Both the position numbers and the translations under genes were made by a program. This document shows, in pieces, positions 51,402 through 59,545 of a stretch of DNA of 64,000 nucleotides. The notes below the pieces were generated by a model. It was not told the DNA's origin. It saw nothing but the letters and a program-made list of their open reading frames with translations, and did no database searches. The stretch spans positions 53,307 to 117,306 of the forward strand of contig DATAXD010000057.1 in the NCBI GenBank assembly GCA_036266835.1. The letters run 5' to 3'. Numbering within the stretch: the stretch's first letter is position 1; the number at the start of each line of letters is the position of its first letter. Source of the DNA: Galbitalea sp036266835 (GTDB lineage Bacteria > Actinomycetota > Actinomycetes > Actinomycetales > Microbacteriaceae).

Positions 51402-51625
51402 ACGAAGAACAACTGCCTGATCAAAACCAGCACGCCAACCACGAGTACCGCGACGACGGCTACGGGAATGAGAAGGCGCTCACGACGGCGATCCCGGTCG
51501 AGCTCCCGCTGGATGTAGGCGAGATCCGGATGCTGCGGATCGATCAGCAGGATCTCCGCGTTCCTGCTCGCGCGGTTTCCCCCATCGTCCTGGTGCCGCA
51601 GCTGCGGCGATGATGTGTGTTTCAA
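51398..51625 (-). CDS. Small single-span membrane protein
   Basis: A 75-residue protein. The N-terminal 48 residues are polar (AEILLIDPQHPDLAYIQREL, RDRRRER) and the last 22 form one hydrophobic segment, so it should be tail-anchored. TTG 51625 is preferred: it overlaps the glycosyltransferase stop by 4 nt, as at all other junctions of this operon, and GGGAGGG lies about 8 nt upstream. A GTG at 51661 would give 87 residues. Partner and role unknown; it may link the regulators with the membrane enzyme. Confidence 0.7.
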   Translation of the reverse strand: MKHTSSPQLRHQDDGGNRASRNAEILLIDPQHPDLAYIQRELDRDRRRERLLIPVAVVAVLVVGVLVLIRQLFFV

Positions 51626-53115
51626 ACGACGACCCTCCCAGTCTTTTCCGTTTTGTCCCACTTCGCTTCAGCGTGCCGCAGTTCCTTGATGTACGAGTCG
51701 AACGTGATGGCACACAGCAGCGACCCGTAGCCCACCAGGTAGATCAGTACCGGCGTCAGGAACGGACCGATCCAGGTGCGTTCGACTTGTCGCGCGAGCC
51801 ACGCGCCGACCATCGAGAACGGGATCCACACGTAGATGCACACGGTGGCGATGAACAGTCCGGCACCGGTGAGATGGATGCCGAACAGTCCGGGCAGGTC
51901 GACTTCCGTCAGCTTCGGGAAAAACGCGGTAATCATCACGAACATGTTCAGGATGCCCGGAAAGAAGAACACTTCACGCCAGGCGTTCAGGCTCAGCTTT
52001 CGATCGAGCTGGGCAGCTACCGCAAGGGTGAACGTGTACGTTACCGCGGCCGTGATCCACAGCACTCGGAACACGTCCAGCGCGAACTGGCTGTTCAACA
52101 GCAGCAGGCCGAGCAGGCCGATCGACGACGTGACCATCGCGAGCGGCAGCAACCAGAGGCTGAACCAGACGATCCCGAAGGAGAACGTGCCGAGGTTGTG
52201 CATCTTGGAGGGGCGGAACCAGATCTTGCGGTAGCGAGCTGTCACCGAAACGTTTCCGCGCGCCCAGCGCAGACGCTGCTTCCACAGTGCGGACACCAAA
52301 CCGGGCTCTTCGGCATGCACGATCGCGAGCGGCTCGAACACTACCTCGCGTCCTCGAAGCTGGGTCTCGAAGGTGGTGATCGTGTCCTCTGCGAGCGACG
52401 ATGTGTCAATCTGTCCGCCGATCGCGAGCAGGTTCTCGCGCGTGTGCAGTTGCGCACCACCGGCGAGGCAGGCCTGCGCACCCAGCACGTTCTGAGCCCT
52501 GCGCGCCGCGGGCTGGGACAGGATGTACTCGATGCCAATGAATCGGGTCAGGTAGTTCTTGTCTGCGGATCCCTCGCGGATGTAGGCGGAGACCGCACCG
52601 ACGTTCGGGTCAGCCAGGTGACGGGTCATCTTGCGAAGCGACTCGGGCAGGTAGACGACGTCGGCATCCATAATCAGCAGCGCCTCCATCCAGTCGTCCT
52701 CGAGAATCACGCGGATGCCGTGGTTGAGCGTGTAGGCCTTGCCCTCGCCGCCCCGCTCCCTGCGCAGGTGGAAGACCTGGCCCGGGTAAGCGGATTCCTT
52801 GGCCTCGATCACATCTGGCGTGTTGTCGGTGCTCGCATCGTCCACGACGTATACGCGCAGGCTCTCCGGCGGATATTCGAGTGCCATCAGTCGGTCGATT
52901 GACTCGCCGATGACGGCGCCCTCGTTCCAGGCCGGCACAACAATCGCAACCCGCGGAAGATATGGGGCCGCCTTGCCGTAGTGGTTCTTGAAGGCGTGAA
53001 ACGGAATAGCAAGGAATGCCATGAGTCCGGACAGCACCGGAATCGCACCCGTTGCGACGAGAAGCAGCAGGAAATCCTGCAGAACGTTGTAGCCTACGGC
53101 GCCCCAGTCGATCAC
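51622..53115 (-). CDS. Processive-type family 2 glycosyltransferase, membrane-bound
   Basis: A 497-residue membrane enzyme. It has an N-terminal hydrophobic segment, a GT-A domain with VDDAS (92-93), DAD (150-152), ED (243-244) and the QRLRW motif (280-284) seen in processive synthases such as cellulose, hyaluronan and poly-GlcNAc synthases, and four or five C-terminal hydrophobic segments. It is therefore expected to make and export a polysaccharide from a nucleotide-sugar. Both ends overlap neighbours by 4 nt. Sugar and linkage cannot be read from sequence. Confidence 0.9.
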   Translation of the reverse strand: MIDWGAVGYNVLQDFLLLLVATGAIPVLSGLMAFLAIPFHAFKNHYGKAAPYLPRVAIVVPAWNEGAVIGESIDRLMALEYPPESLRVYVVDDASTDNTPDVIEAKESAYPGQVFHLRRERGGEGKAYTLNHGIRVILEDDWMEALLIMDADVVYLPESLRKMTRHLADPNVGAVSAYIREGSADKNYLTRFIGIEYILSQPAARRAQNVLGAQACLAGGAQLHTRENLLAIGGQIDTSSLAEDTITTFETQLRGREVVFEPLAIVHAEEPGLVSALWKQRLRWARGNVSVTARYRKIWFRPSKMHNLGTFSFGIVWFSLWLLPLAMVTSSIGLLGLLLLNSQFALDVFRVLWITAAVTYTFTLAVAAQLDRKLSLNAWREVFFFPGILNMFVMITAFFPKLTEVDLPGLFGIHLTGAGLFIATVCIYVWIPFSMVGAWLARQVERTWIGPFLTPVLIYLVGYGSLLCAITFDSYIKELRHAEAKWDKTEKTGRVVV

Positions 53116-53849
53116 GCTGTCACTCCCGTCTGCTCGAGAATGGTACGAACTCGGTCGTACCGCCCGATCTCGCTCGCAACATGGCTGTCAGTGGATGCGA
53201 CGATCGCGGCGCCCGCCGCCAGAGCGGCTCGCACCGCGCGGGGCCCCGGACATCCCCATTTCTCGTTGACCTCGATGAGCGTGCCCGTGTTCGCCGCACT
53301 CGTCGCCCAAGCGGCGAGCTGCTCGTCCGTCAGGTCGTCTTCGCTCAGTCCGATCTTCGGGAGGATCGAGAAGCAGTGAGCGAGCTGTCCCCATTCGACT
53401 GATTCCATTGCGGCAACGGTCGCACCGACCAGCAGGTCCAGCGCGTCGGACACGCTGAGCCCTGCCGTAATCCGCTGTTTCGTGTCTTCGGGCGTCCAGG
53501 CACCGTCGAGGCCGGGAAACTGGTGATCGGCGATCACGATCGCGTCGACGCCGCCCTTGCCGACGACGAGGTCCGGCGGGATGTCCAGCTCGCCGCGCGC
53601 ATTCAAGATCTTCGCCTCGACACCGGTCAACACCCTCACGCCGGTCGGCGTAGTCGCCGAACTGACGGCCGACACGAACTCAGGGACCCAGGTGGTCGAC
53701 TGTCGCACGTGATCGACAAGTCGCAGTTGCGCGAGACCCGCGGATGCCGCTGCCGCCAGATTTTCCGAGACACTGCTCGTCGCGTCATCCGAGAAGGTCG
53801 AATGCACGTGGTAATCCCCCATCAACAGGGCATCCAGCGACGGGCTCAT
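53112..53849 (-). CDS. PHP-domain metal-dependent hydrolase
   Basis: A 245-residue protein of the PHP family. The metal-binding motifs are in order: DYHVHST (His14, His16), LVDH, GVEAKI, IADHQF and STDSHVAS near the C-terminus. PHP enzymes hydrolyse phosphate esters, for example histidinol phosphate or 3',5'-bisnucleotides. Here the operon context suggests a sugar- or nucleotide-phosphate step rather than histidine synthesis. It overlaps the ATP-grasp gene and the glycosyltransferase gene by 4 nt each. Confidence 0.88.
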   Translation of the reverse strand: MSPSLDALLMGDYHVHSTFSDDATSSVSENLAAAASAGLAQLRLVDHVRQSTTWVPEFVSAVSSATTPTGVRVLTGVEAKILNARGELDIPPDLVVGKGGVDAIVIADHQFPGLDGAWTPEDTKQRITAGLSVSDALDLLVGATVAAMESVEWGQLAHCFSILPKIGLSEDDLTDEQLAAWATSAANTGTLIEVNEKWGCPGPRAVRAALAAGAAIVASTDSHVASEIGRYDRVRTILEQTGVTA

Positions 53850-54850
53850 TCGTCGCCCTCCTGGTGGGCGGCATTCTCCGACTGCAGGATCTCGGCCGGA
53901 TCGACGAAGATGTCCTCGAGAAAGCGCACGTTCGCGAGATCGCGGAACTCGATGCCGGATGGAATCTCTCGACCTAGCGCCAGATCGAGAACCAGCGACG
54001 GCATGTCCACCCCCGCCGCAATCGTCAGGGGCAGGGCGCCCGGGAACCGCGGATTCACTTCGAGCAGTGCCGGAACGCCTTCGCTGTCGAGTCTGAGCTG
54101 CACGTTTGCGACGCCGCGAAGTCCGATCGCCCTGGCCACCGAAGCGGCAGTGGATTCGAGTGCCTCGTCGTGCACGGTGCGTCCCGCAATCGAGACCCCC
54201 GAGTCGACGCGCGTGCGCGTACGGGGTACGGCCGCAACCACCGCACCGTCGCCGTCCGCCAGAACGTCAACGGAGAATTCGTCGCCCGGGAGGTGCTCCT
54301 GGATGATCAGCGATTCGTCGTGCCCGATGGCCTCGAGGGATGCGCGGTCGGGCACGAGACGCACTCCACGCGATCCTGCCCCGCGGCGGGGCTTGACGAT
54401 CACCGGGAACGTCCATGTGAGTGCGACACCGTCCGCATTCAGGAGGCGCGTGACGGGCACGCGCAGCAGTGGCGCGCAGCGCTGCGCAAGCAGCCACTTG
54501 TCGAGCGTCACCTCGAGTGTCGCGACTGACGGTGCGGCGAGCACCGCTCCGCTGAGGTCGTCGCGAGCGGCGGCAAGCGGTGGCAGCTCCACATCGACGG
54601 TCGAGATCACGACATCCAGCTGATCGTCGCTGGCGAGCTTGCGGATGCCGTCGACGAACGACGGCGACAGACCGGGTTCGAGGATGCGACGGCGCTCGGC
54701 CGGTACCAGATAGAGCCCGCTCGCCCATCCGTCCATGTCGCCTGCGAACACGTCGACATCCGGTCTGCGCAGGAGCGAGCGAAGGACCGCCACACCGGCT
54801 GGGCCACCGACTCCGGTCACCAGTACCGTCGTCTTCTTGGCCAGCGTCAT
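53846..54850 (-). CDS. ATP-grasp ligase (PylC/CarB-like)
   Basis: A 334-residue enzyme. The N-terminal part (VLVTGVGGPAGVAVLRSLLRR) is a Rossmann-like pre-ATP-grasp domain. The ATP-grasp part has FPVIVKPRRGAGSRGVRLV, the phosphate-binding loop, LIIQEHLPGDEFSVDVLA and LLEVNPRFPGALPL with the metal-binding Glu and Asn. These enzymes join a carboxylate to an amine or similar through an acyl-phosphate. Nothing in sequence gives the substrates; in this operon it may attach an amino acid or similar group to a surface molecule. It overlaps both neighbours by 4 nt. Confidence 0.9.
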   Translation of the reverse strand: MTLAKKTTVLVTGVGGPAGVAVLRSLLRRPDVDVFAGDMDGWASGLYLVPAERRRILEPGLSPSFVDGIRKLASDDQLDVVISTVDVELPPLAAARDDLSGAVLAAPSVATLEVTLDKWLLAQRCAPLLRVPVTRLLNADGVALTWTFPVIVKPRRGAGSRGVRLVPDRASLEAIGHDESLIIQEHLPGDEFSVDVLADGDGAVVAAVPRTRTRVDSGVSIAGRTVHDEALESTAASVARAIGLRGVANVQLRLDSEGVPALLEVNPRFPGALPLTIAAGVDMPSLVLDLALGREIPSGIEFRDLANVRFLEDIFVDPAEILQSENAAHQEGDE

Positions 54851-55920
54851 GTCTGACTCCCGGCTCCAGCCCGCCGATTCACCGCCGGCCGGGTGCGTGA
54901 CTGAACCGACAGGTCGTCGGCATCCCGGATGATTTCCAGCGGCTCGCAGCTATCGCCGCTGCTCGAAAAGCGTGACCAGTAGCGCGCCGTCGCGAGGACG
55001 AATTCGGCGTCAAGGTATTTGCGGATGTTCGCCTGGGATTGAAAACACTCCAGCAGCTCGAGCTTCTTGTCGGTGAAGCCGTCGATCGACACGAAACGCG
55101 ACGGTCGGAAGTCCACCGTGGACGACGGACTCTGGAAACACGCCACGGTGTTCACGGCACGGGCCGCGACCACGACCGCCTCGTGCACCGCGCGGTGATC
55201 CTGGTGCCGGTCGTGAATGCTGTGGGTGTAGACGATGGTCGGGTTGATCTGCTTGATGACCCGTTCGATGATCGCGATCGTCGGGCCGGTGCTGGTGATC
55301 TCGGTGTCGACCAGGTCTTCGAGGAACAGGCGTGCTCCGAGCAGCTCGGCTGAGCGAAGCGACTCGTCCTGTCGGTGATCGGCGTTGCCGCCTTTGGCGC
55401 CGCGCGACATCGTCAGGATGACGACCGAGTCTCCTGCCGCCCGGTGCGCCGCGAGGATGCCGCCGACGCCGAGTTCGACGTCGTCGGGATGCGCCCCCAC
55501 CGCGAGCACGGATTCGCGCGGGCGGCCAGCTTCCCGATTGGTGCGCCCTTCCGCGGCAAGACGTTTCACGTTCGCAATGAGTTCCGCGGATGACACCGGC
55601 TTCGTGAGGAATTCGTCGGCCTGGCTGCGCAGGGCGCCGACGGCGTACTCGACGGACACGTGCGCGGTCATGACGATGATCGGAAGGTCGGGCTGGTCTG
55701 CTCGAAGCTGCTCGATGAGCTGCAGGCCGGTCATCCCCGGCATCTCAATGTCGGTCACGACGACATCCGGTCGGAACTCGTCCACCGTGGCACGCGCCAG
55801 GGTCGGATCGGTGATCCCCTTGACGACGCAACCCCCGCGTCGCTCAAGCACCGTACTCGTATATAGGGCTACATCCGTGTCGTCATCGACGACCAGGACC
55901 CGAAAAGCCTCATCCCCCAT
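54847..55920 (-). CDS. Receiver domain fused to PIG-L-type N-acetyl-sugar deacetylase
   Basis: A 357-residue fusion. Residues 6-120 are a response-regulator receiver with acceptor Asp57 (VTDIEMPGM) and Lys107 (FLTKP). Residues 137-300 are a PIG-L/MshB-like deacetylase with the zinc motifs AHPDD (143-147) and HQDH (239-242) inside HDRHQDHRAVH. An Arg-rich tail follows. Phosphorylation may thus control the deacetylase directly. First gene of the operon, with GGGAGG 6 nt before ATG 55920. Likely substrate: an N-acetylated sugar, possibly made by the glycosyltransferase downstream; this is inference. Confidence 0.9.
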   Translation of the reverse strand: MGDEAFRVLVVDDDTDVALYTSTVLERRGGCVVKGITDPTLARATVDEFRPDVVVTDIEMPGMTGLQLIEQLRADQPDLPIIVMTAHVSVEYAVGALRSQADEFLTKPVSSAELIANVKRLAAEGRTNREAGRPRESVLAVGAHPDDVELGVGGILAAHRAAGDSVVILTMSRGAKGGNADHRQDESLRSAELLGARLFLEDLVDTEITSTGPTIAIIERVIKQINPTIVYTHSIHDRHQDHRAVHEAVVVAARAVNTVACFQSPSSTVDFRPSRFVSIDGFTDKKLELLECFQSQANIRKYLDAEFVLATARYWSRFSSSGDSCEPLEIIRDADDLSVQSRTRPAVNRRAGAGSQT

Positions 55921-56028
55921 TTGCAGCCTCCCATTGCTACGGATCAACTGTACGTGCCTATTCGGGGAGTAGACAGAGCCGATGGCCCCCGCTTTCCGGG
56001 GTCACGGAATTGTGCTCGTGGTGGTCGA

Positions 56029-56853
56029 TTAGCGCGGAATTACGGTGAACCGGCGTAGGGCGAGAGCGGGGTTCAGCAGCCGGACCTGGGCTACCCGGGC
56101 AGGGCTAATCACCGCGACAGCGACAGCCGTGAGCTCGCCGATTGTGGCCAGCTCGACGCCCATCGGATCCACGATCATGCTGTTGCCGGCACCGATTGGT
56201 GGCGCGTGATCGGCCGCGGCTACGTACACGGTGTTTTCGAGTGCCCTCGCCGTGACCAGCATGCGCCAGTGGTGCTCCTTGAGCGGGCCGCGCACCCACT
56301 CGGACGGTACGACCACGAGCGTCGCCCCGGCGTCGACCAGTCGACGGGTGACCTCGGGAAATCTGAGGTCGTAGCAGGTCTGAAGCCCGACCATAAAGCC
56401 TTCGAACTCGAAGACCTGCGGCGGTTCGATCTCGCCCGGCCGGACCCACTCCGACTCGCGATCGCCGAACGCGTCGTAGAGATGCAGCTTGCGATAGCTG
56501 GCGACGATGTCGCCCTTGGGGCTGACCGCAACGAGCGTGTTCGAGAACCTCGTGCCGGCATCGGCGTCTTCAGACCGCAGAGCCTCGACGAGGCCGACGA
56601 CGACATGGATGCCCAGGTCCTTCGCGAGTGAACGGATGCCATCAACAAACGGTCCGTCGATCGGCTGCGCCGCGGCGACGAAGTCGGCGCCCAGCTGCGG
56701 GGCGAAATAGGAAGAGTATTCGGGAAACACCACCAACCGCGCTCCTCGGCCGACGGCGGTCGTCGCGAGTTCACGGATAGACGCGAGGTTCGCCTCGGAA
56801 TCCACCGACGGTGCGAACTGCGCGACGGCGATCGCGGTCTCATCCGAATTCAT
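56029..56853 (-). CDS. Carbon-nitrogen hydrolase (nitrilase-superfamily amidase)
   Basis: A 274-residue amidase with the Glu-Lys-Cys triad: FPEYSS, YRKLHLYD and LQTCYDLRFPEV. It is in the group of omega-amidase/Nit-like and carbamoyl-type amidases; the substrate is not fixed. The ATG at 56853 starts the family-like IAVAQFAPSVD, and the longer open frame upstream overlaps the divergent glycerate kinase gene and is not protein-like. It lies about 110 bp from the operon start on the same strand, with its own space for a terminator or promoter. Confidence 0.9.
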   Translation of the reverse strand: MNSDETAIAVAQFAPSVDSEANLASIRELATTAVGRGARLVVFPEYSSYFAPQLGADFVAAAQPIDGPFVDGIRSLAKDLGIHVVVGLVEALRSEDADAGTRFSNTLVAVSPKGDIVASYRKLHLYDAFGDRESEWVRPGEIEPPQVFEFEGFMVGLQTCYDLRFPEVTRRLVDAGATLVVVPSEWVRGPLKEHHWRMLVTARALENTVYVAAADHAPPIGAGNSMIVDPMGVELATIGELTAVAVAVISPARVAQVRLLNPALALRRFTVIPR

Positions 56854-56889
56854 GACGACCAGCCTACGGCGCTGTGCGATGCTGAAACG

Positions 56890-57990
56890 GTGACCACGAT
56901 TGTCATCGCTCCCGACTCGTTCAAAGGCACGGTGGGGGCGCGCGAGGCGTCCGCGGCGATTGCGCGCGGCTGGTCCTCGGTACGCGGCGACGACGAGCTC
57001 GTGCTGCGCCCGATGGCGGACGGCGGCGAGGGCACGCTCGAGGCGTTCGCGACGGCGACACCCGGTGCGATTCGGATGCCCGCAACCGTCATCGGACCGG
57101 ACAATCACGACGTACACGCCGAATGGCTGCTGCTTCCGGAGGGCACCGCCGTCGTGGAGCTGGCAACGGCATCCGGCCTGCACCTTCTGGATCCCCTGCT
57201 CCCCCGGGATGCGCACACTCTCGGTTTCGGCCAACTGATCGACGCGGCCTGCGATGCCGGCGCGACGCGTCTGGTGCTCGGCATTGGCGGCAGCGCGTCC
57301 ACCGATGGTGGCGTCGGATTGCTCACGGCCCTGGGGGCCGCGTTCCTCGACTCGCGCGGCGATCCGATTCCGCTGGGGAATCGCGGCCTTGCGTCGCTCG
57401 AGACCGTCGATCTGTCTGGGCTGCGAACCGCGCCAGCCGGATCGATTGCGTTGACGGATGTGACCAACCCGATGCTTGGTCGACGCGGGGCCGCGCAGGT
57501 CTTCGGTCCACAGAAGGGCGCGGCGCAGTCCGACCTCGAAGAACTGGATGTCAACCTGACTCGACTCGCCGACGTCCTCGACCTCCGATCGCTCGCCGCG
57601 GAATCGGGAACGGGCGCAGCGGGAGGCGCGGGCTTCGCGCTGGAGGTCTGGGGCGTCGCGCTCGCGGCCGGCGCGCGCACGGTCGGCGAGCTCGTGGGGC
57701 TGCCGGCGGCTCTAAAATCCGCACAGCTCGTCATCACGGGCGAGGGCCGGTACGACGACCAGACTGCTTCCGGAAAGGTGGCGCACTACGTCGTCTCGCT
57801 TGCCGACGCTTCTCGGGTGCCCGCAGCCCTGGTGGCTGGCGAGATCGACGCGCGAACCGATGCGTTCCGCGATGTCGTGTCGCTGGCATCCCTCGCGGGC
57901 TCAACCTCCTCGGCTCGATCGGATGCCGAGCACTGGCTCGTCGAGGCGGGCGCGCAACTTGCTCGCGGCTTCGTGTCTCGACCTAGCTGA
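56890..57990 (+). CDS. Glycerate kinase (GlxK/GarK family)
   Basis: A 366-residue kinase of the glycerate 2-kinase type 1 family. It begins VIAPDSFKGTVGAREASAAI, has PMADGGEGTLEAF, GIGGSASTDGGVGLLTALGA and the GEGRYDDQTASGKV stretch near the C-terminus. It phosphorylates D-glycerate, feeding glycolysis or serine metabolism. The start is GTG 56890, 37 bp from the divergent amidase. Its 3' end overlaps the mtlD remnant by 8 nt on the other strand. Confidence 0.93.
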   Translation: MTTIVIAPDSFKGTVGAREASAAIARGWSSVRGDDELVLRPMADGGEGTLEAFATATPGAIRMPATVIGPDNHDVHAEWLLLPEGTAVVELATASGLHLLDPLLPRDAHTLGFGQLIDAACDAGATRLVLGIGGSASTDGGVGLLTALGAAFLDSRGDPIPLGNRGLASLETVDLSGLRTAPAGSIALTDVTNPMLGRRGAAQVFGPQKGAAQSDLEELDVNLTRLADVLDLRSLAAESGTGAAGGAGFALEVWGVALAAGARTVGELVGLPAALKSAQLVITGEGRYDDQTASGKVAHYVVSLADASRVPAALVAGEIDARTDAFRDVVSLASLAGSTSSARSDAEHWLVEAGAQLARGFVSRPS

Positions 57991-58381
57991 CCGCGGCGAG
58001 GAGCCTGGCGAACAAGGGATGCGAGGGATCGATGCCCGTGACGGTGGTTACTAGCTCTGCCGTCGCGAGAGTCGAGAGCAGCCGCGCGAGCTCGACGCTC
58101 TCATCGTCGCCCGGGACGTCGAACCGAAAAGCCGCCGAGATCGCTCTCTCCAGCGCATGCGTGGGCAGCCCGAGTTCTGCGAGTTCGGCAGCGGGCCCGA
58201 TGAACCTCTCGTGCCTCGAGAGTTTTCGCAGCGGCTGACGCCCGACCCGCTCGACGGTGTCCGTGAGCTCCTCATTCGCGAATCGGGACAGGTTGGTGTC
58301 GATATACAGCTGCTGGATCTCCGGGGAAAACCCGTGCTTCGCGATGAGAAGCTCCTTCGTTTCCGCGAGCACGGCCCGCGC
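57983..58381 (-). pseudogene. mtlD: mtlD remnant: C-terminal third of mannitol-1-phosphate 5-dehydrogenase
   Basis: About 130 residues that match only the C-terminal part of MtlD, e.g. YIDTNLSRFANEELTD, RVGRQPLRKLSRHERFIGPA and AFRFDVPGDDESVELA. The N-terminal NAD-binding half is absent. The frame is closed upstream by TGA at 58385-58387, and just beyond it the mtlR remnant starts on the other strand. The remaining frame has no stop or shift, so the deletion seems recent. A GTG at 58372 allows a short ORF, but it should have no enzyme activity. Confidence 0.8.
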
Positions 58382-59162
58382 GCTTCACCTCGGGTCGTTC
58401 CTGGAACGCCAGTCGCGGCGAGAAGAACGCCTAACGGTCGCGATCGTGTGCCCTGGGTACTACGACATGCACACCATTCTGCGGGAGCGCATCGAGTCGG
58501 CCTTGGGATCGGAGCTCTCCGTTGAAGTAATCGTGACCCGCACCGATGTCGACTGGCTCGACTTCTCGACGGATCTGGTGCTCACAACTATCGACCGGAA
58601 GGGGGTTGGCGACAGCGTCGTCGTCATCCAACCATTCCTCACCGACGGCGATATCGATAACATCCGGCGGGCGATATCGCGCGTACGTCGGCACCGCCGA
58701 CGAGCCCGGATCAAGGACGACCTGCTGCTCTACTTCTCGGATGGACTGTTCCTGCGCAATGTGGCCGCGGCCAACGAGGTTCAAATGATCCGAATGCTCG
58801 GCGCACTCATGGTCGGACGCGGCATCATCGACCAGAGCTATGTCGAAGGAGCGGTCGAACGTGAGTTGATGTCATCCACCGCCTTCACCGACACCATCGC
58901 CGTGCCTCACGCCATGGTCATGAGTGCGACCAAGACGTCCATCGCGATCGCGGTCAACGAGACGCCGATGCAGTGGGGTGACAACCGGGTCAATGTGATC
59001 GCGTTGATCGCATTCTCTTCGAGCGGGCGAAGTTCCTTCCAGGAGGTCTTCGACCAGTTTGTCGAGGTCTTCGCCGACCGCGGCGATGTTCTCGAGCTCA
59101 TCAAACGGTCCACCGACTTCACGACGTTCATCGAAGAACTGGTCCGCGTCATCGACGAGTGA
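58381..59162 (+). pseudogene. mtlR: mtlR remnant: C-terminal part of a BglG-type mannitol operon activator
   Basis: About 260 residues that correspond to the end of the last PRD domain (LHLGSFLERQ), the EIIB-like domain (LTVAIVCPGYYDM to SALG... with Cys in IVCP) and the EIIA-like domain with the phospho-His in IAVPHAMVM. The N-terminal DNA-binding part and most of the PRDs are missing. The fragment is open to its natural end near EELVRVIDE. It abuts the mtlD remnant head to head at about 58372-58386, so one deletion took the 5' parts of both genes and whatever lay between. Confidence 0.78.
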
Positions 59163-59545
59163 GTGCTCGCGGGCGATCCTGAGAGCCGTGTGACACCCAC
59201 CGCGAGGCGTCGAGGCGGCAACCTGACTCACACTCGGCATCGAATCCTCAGCGAGCGGGTCGGCGGGCTAGGCCATACGCCTGCGAATCATTCGATAAAT
59301 CTGCGCCGGTGAGCATTGACTGCATCCGGATGGTTTGTCCTGGCGGCTCTCCCTCATGACAAAAGTGGGACGGCACCGTCATAACGGCGACGAAGTGCAG
59401 TCTCTTGTCGAAACGGGGTGCAGTTGGCTCGCGCCGTGACCACGGGGGTGGTCGCAGCGACGTCTCATTGAGCCATTCTCCCGAGCAGAACTCAAGAGTC
59501 GGGCTCGGGTCAGCTGAGCCTCATGGTCTACCGGGGGGGGTAGTC
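59163..59545. other. 383-bp gap without a recognisable gene
   Basis: No open frame with protein-like composition was seen here on either strand. It should hold the terminator of the mtlR remnant and the promoter of the next gene. The 3' end has an eight-G run (59533-59540) placed as a ribosome-binding region 5 nt before ATG 59546. No tRNA, hairpin of note or repeat was found in the rest. Confidence 0.5.

Noticed and set aside
51610..52902. A 430-codon plus-strand frame opposite the GT2 gene
   Set aside because: Antisense to the synthase motifs and has low-complexity charged composition.
56854..57234. 5' extension of the amidase frame
   Set aside because: It is opposite the start of glycerate kinase and does not look like protein; family start is at 56853.
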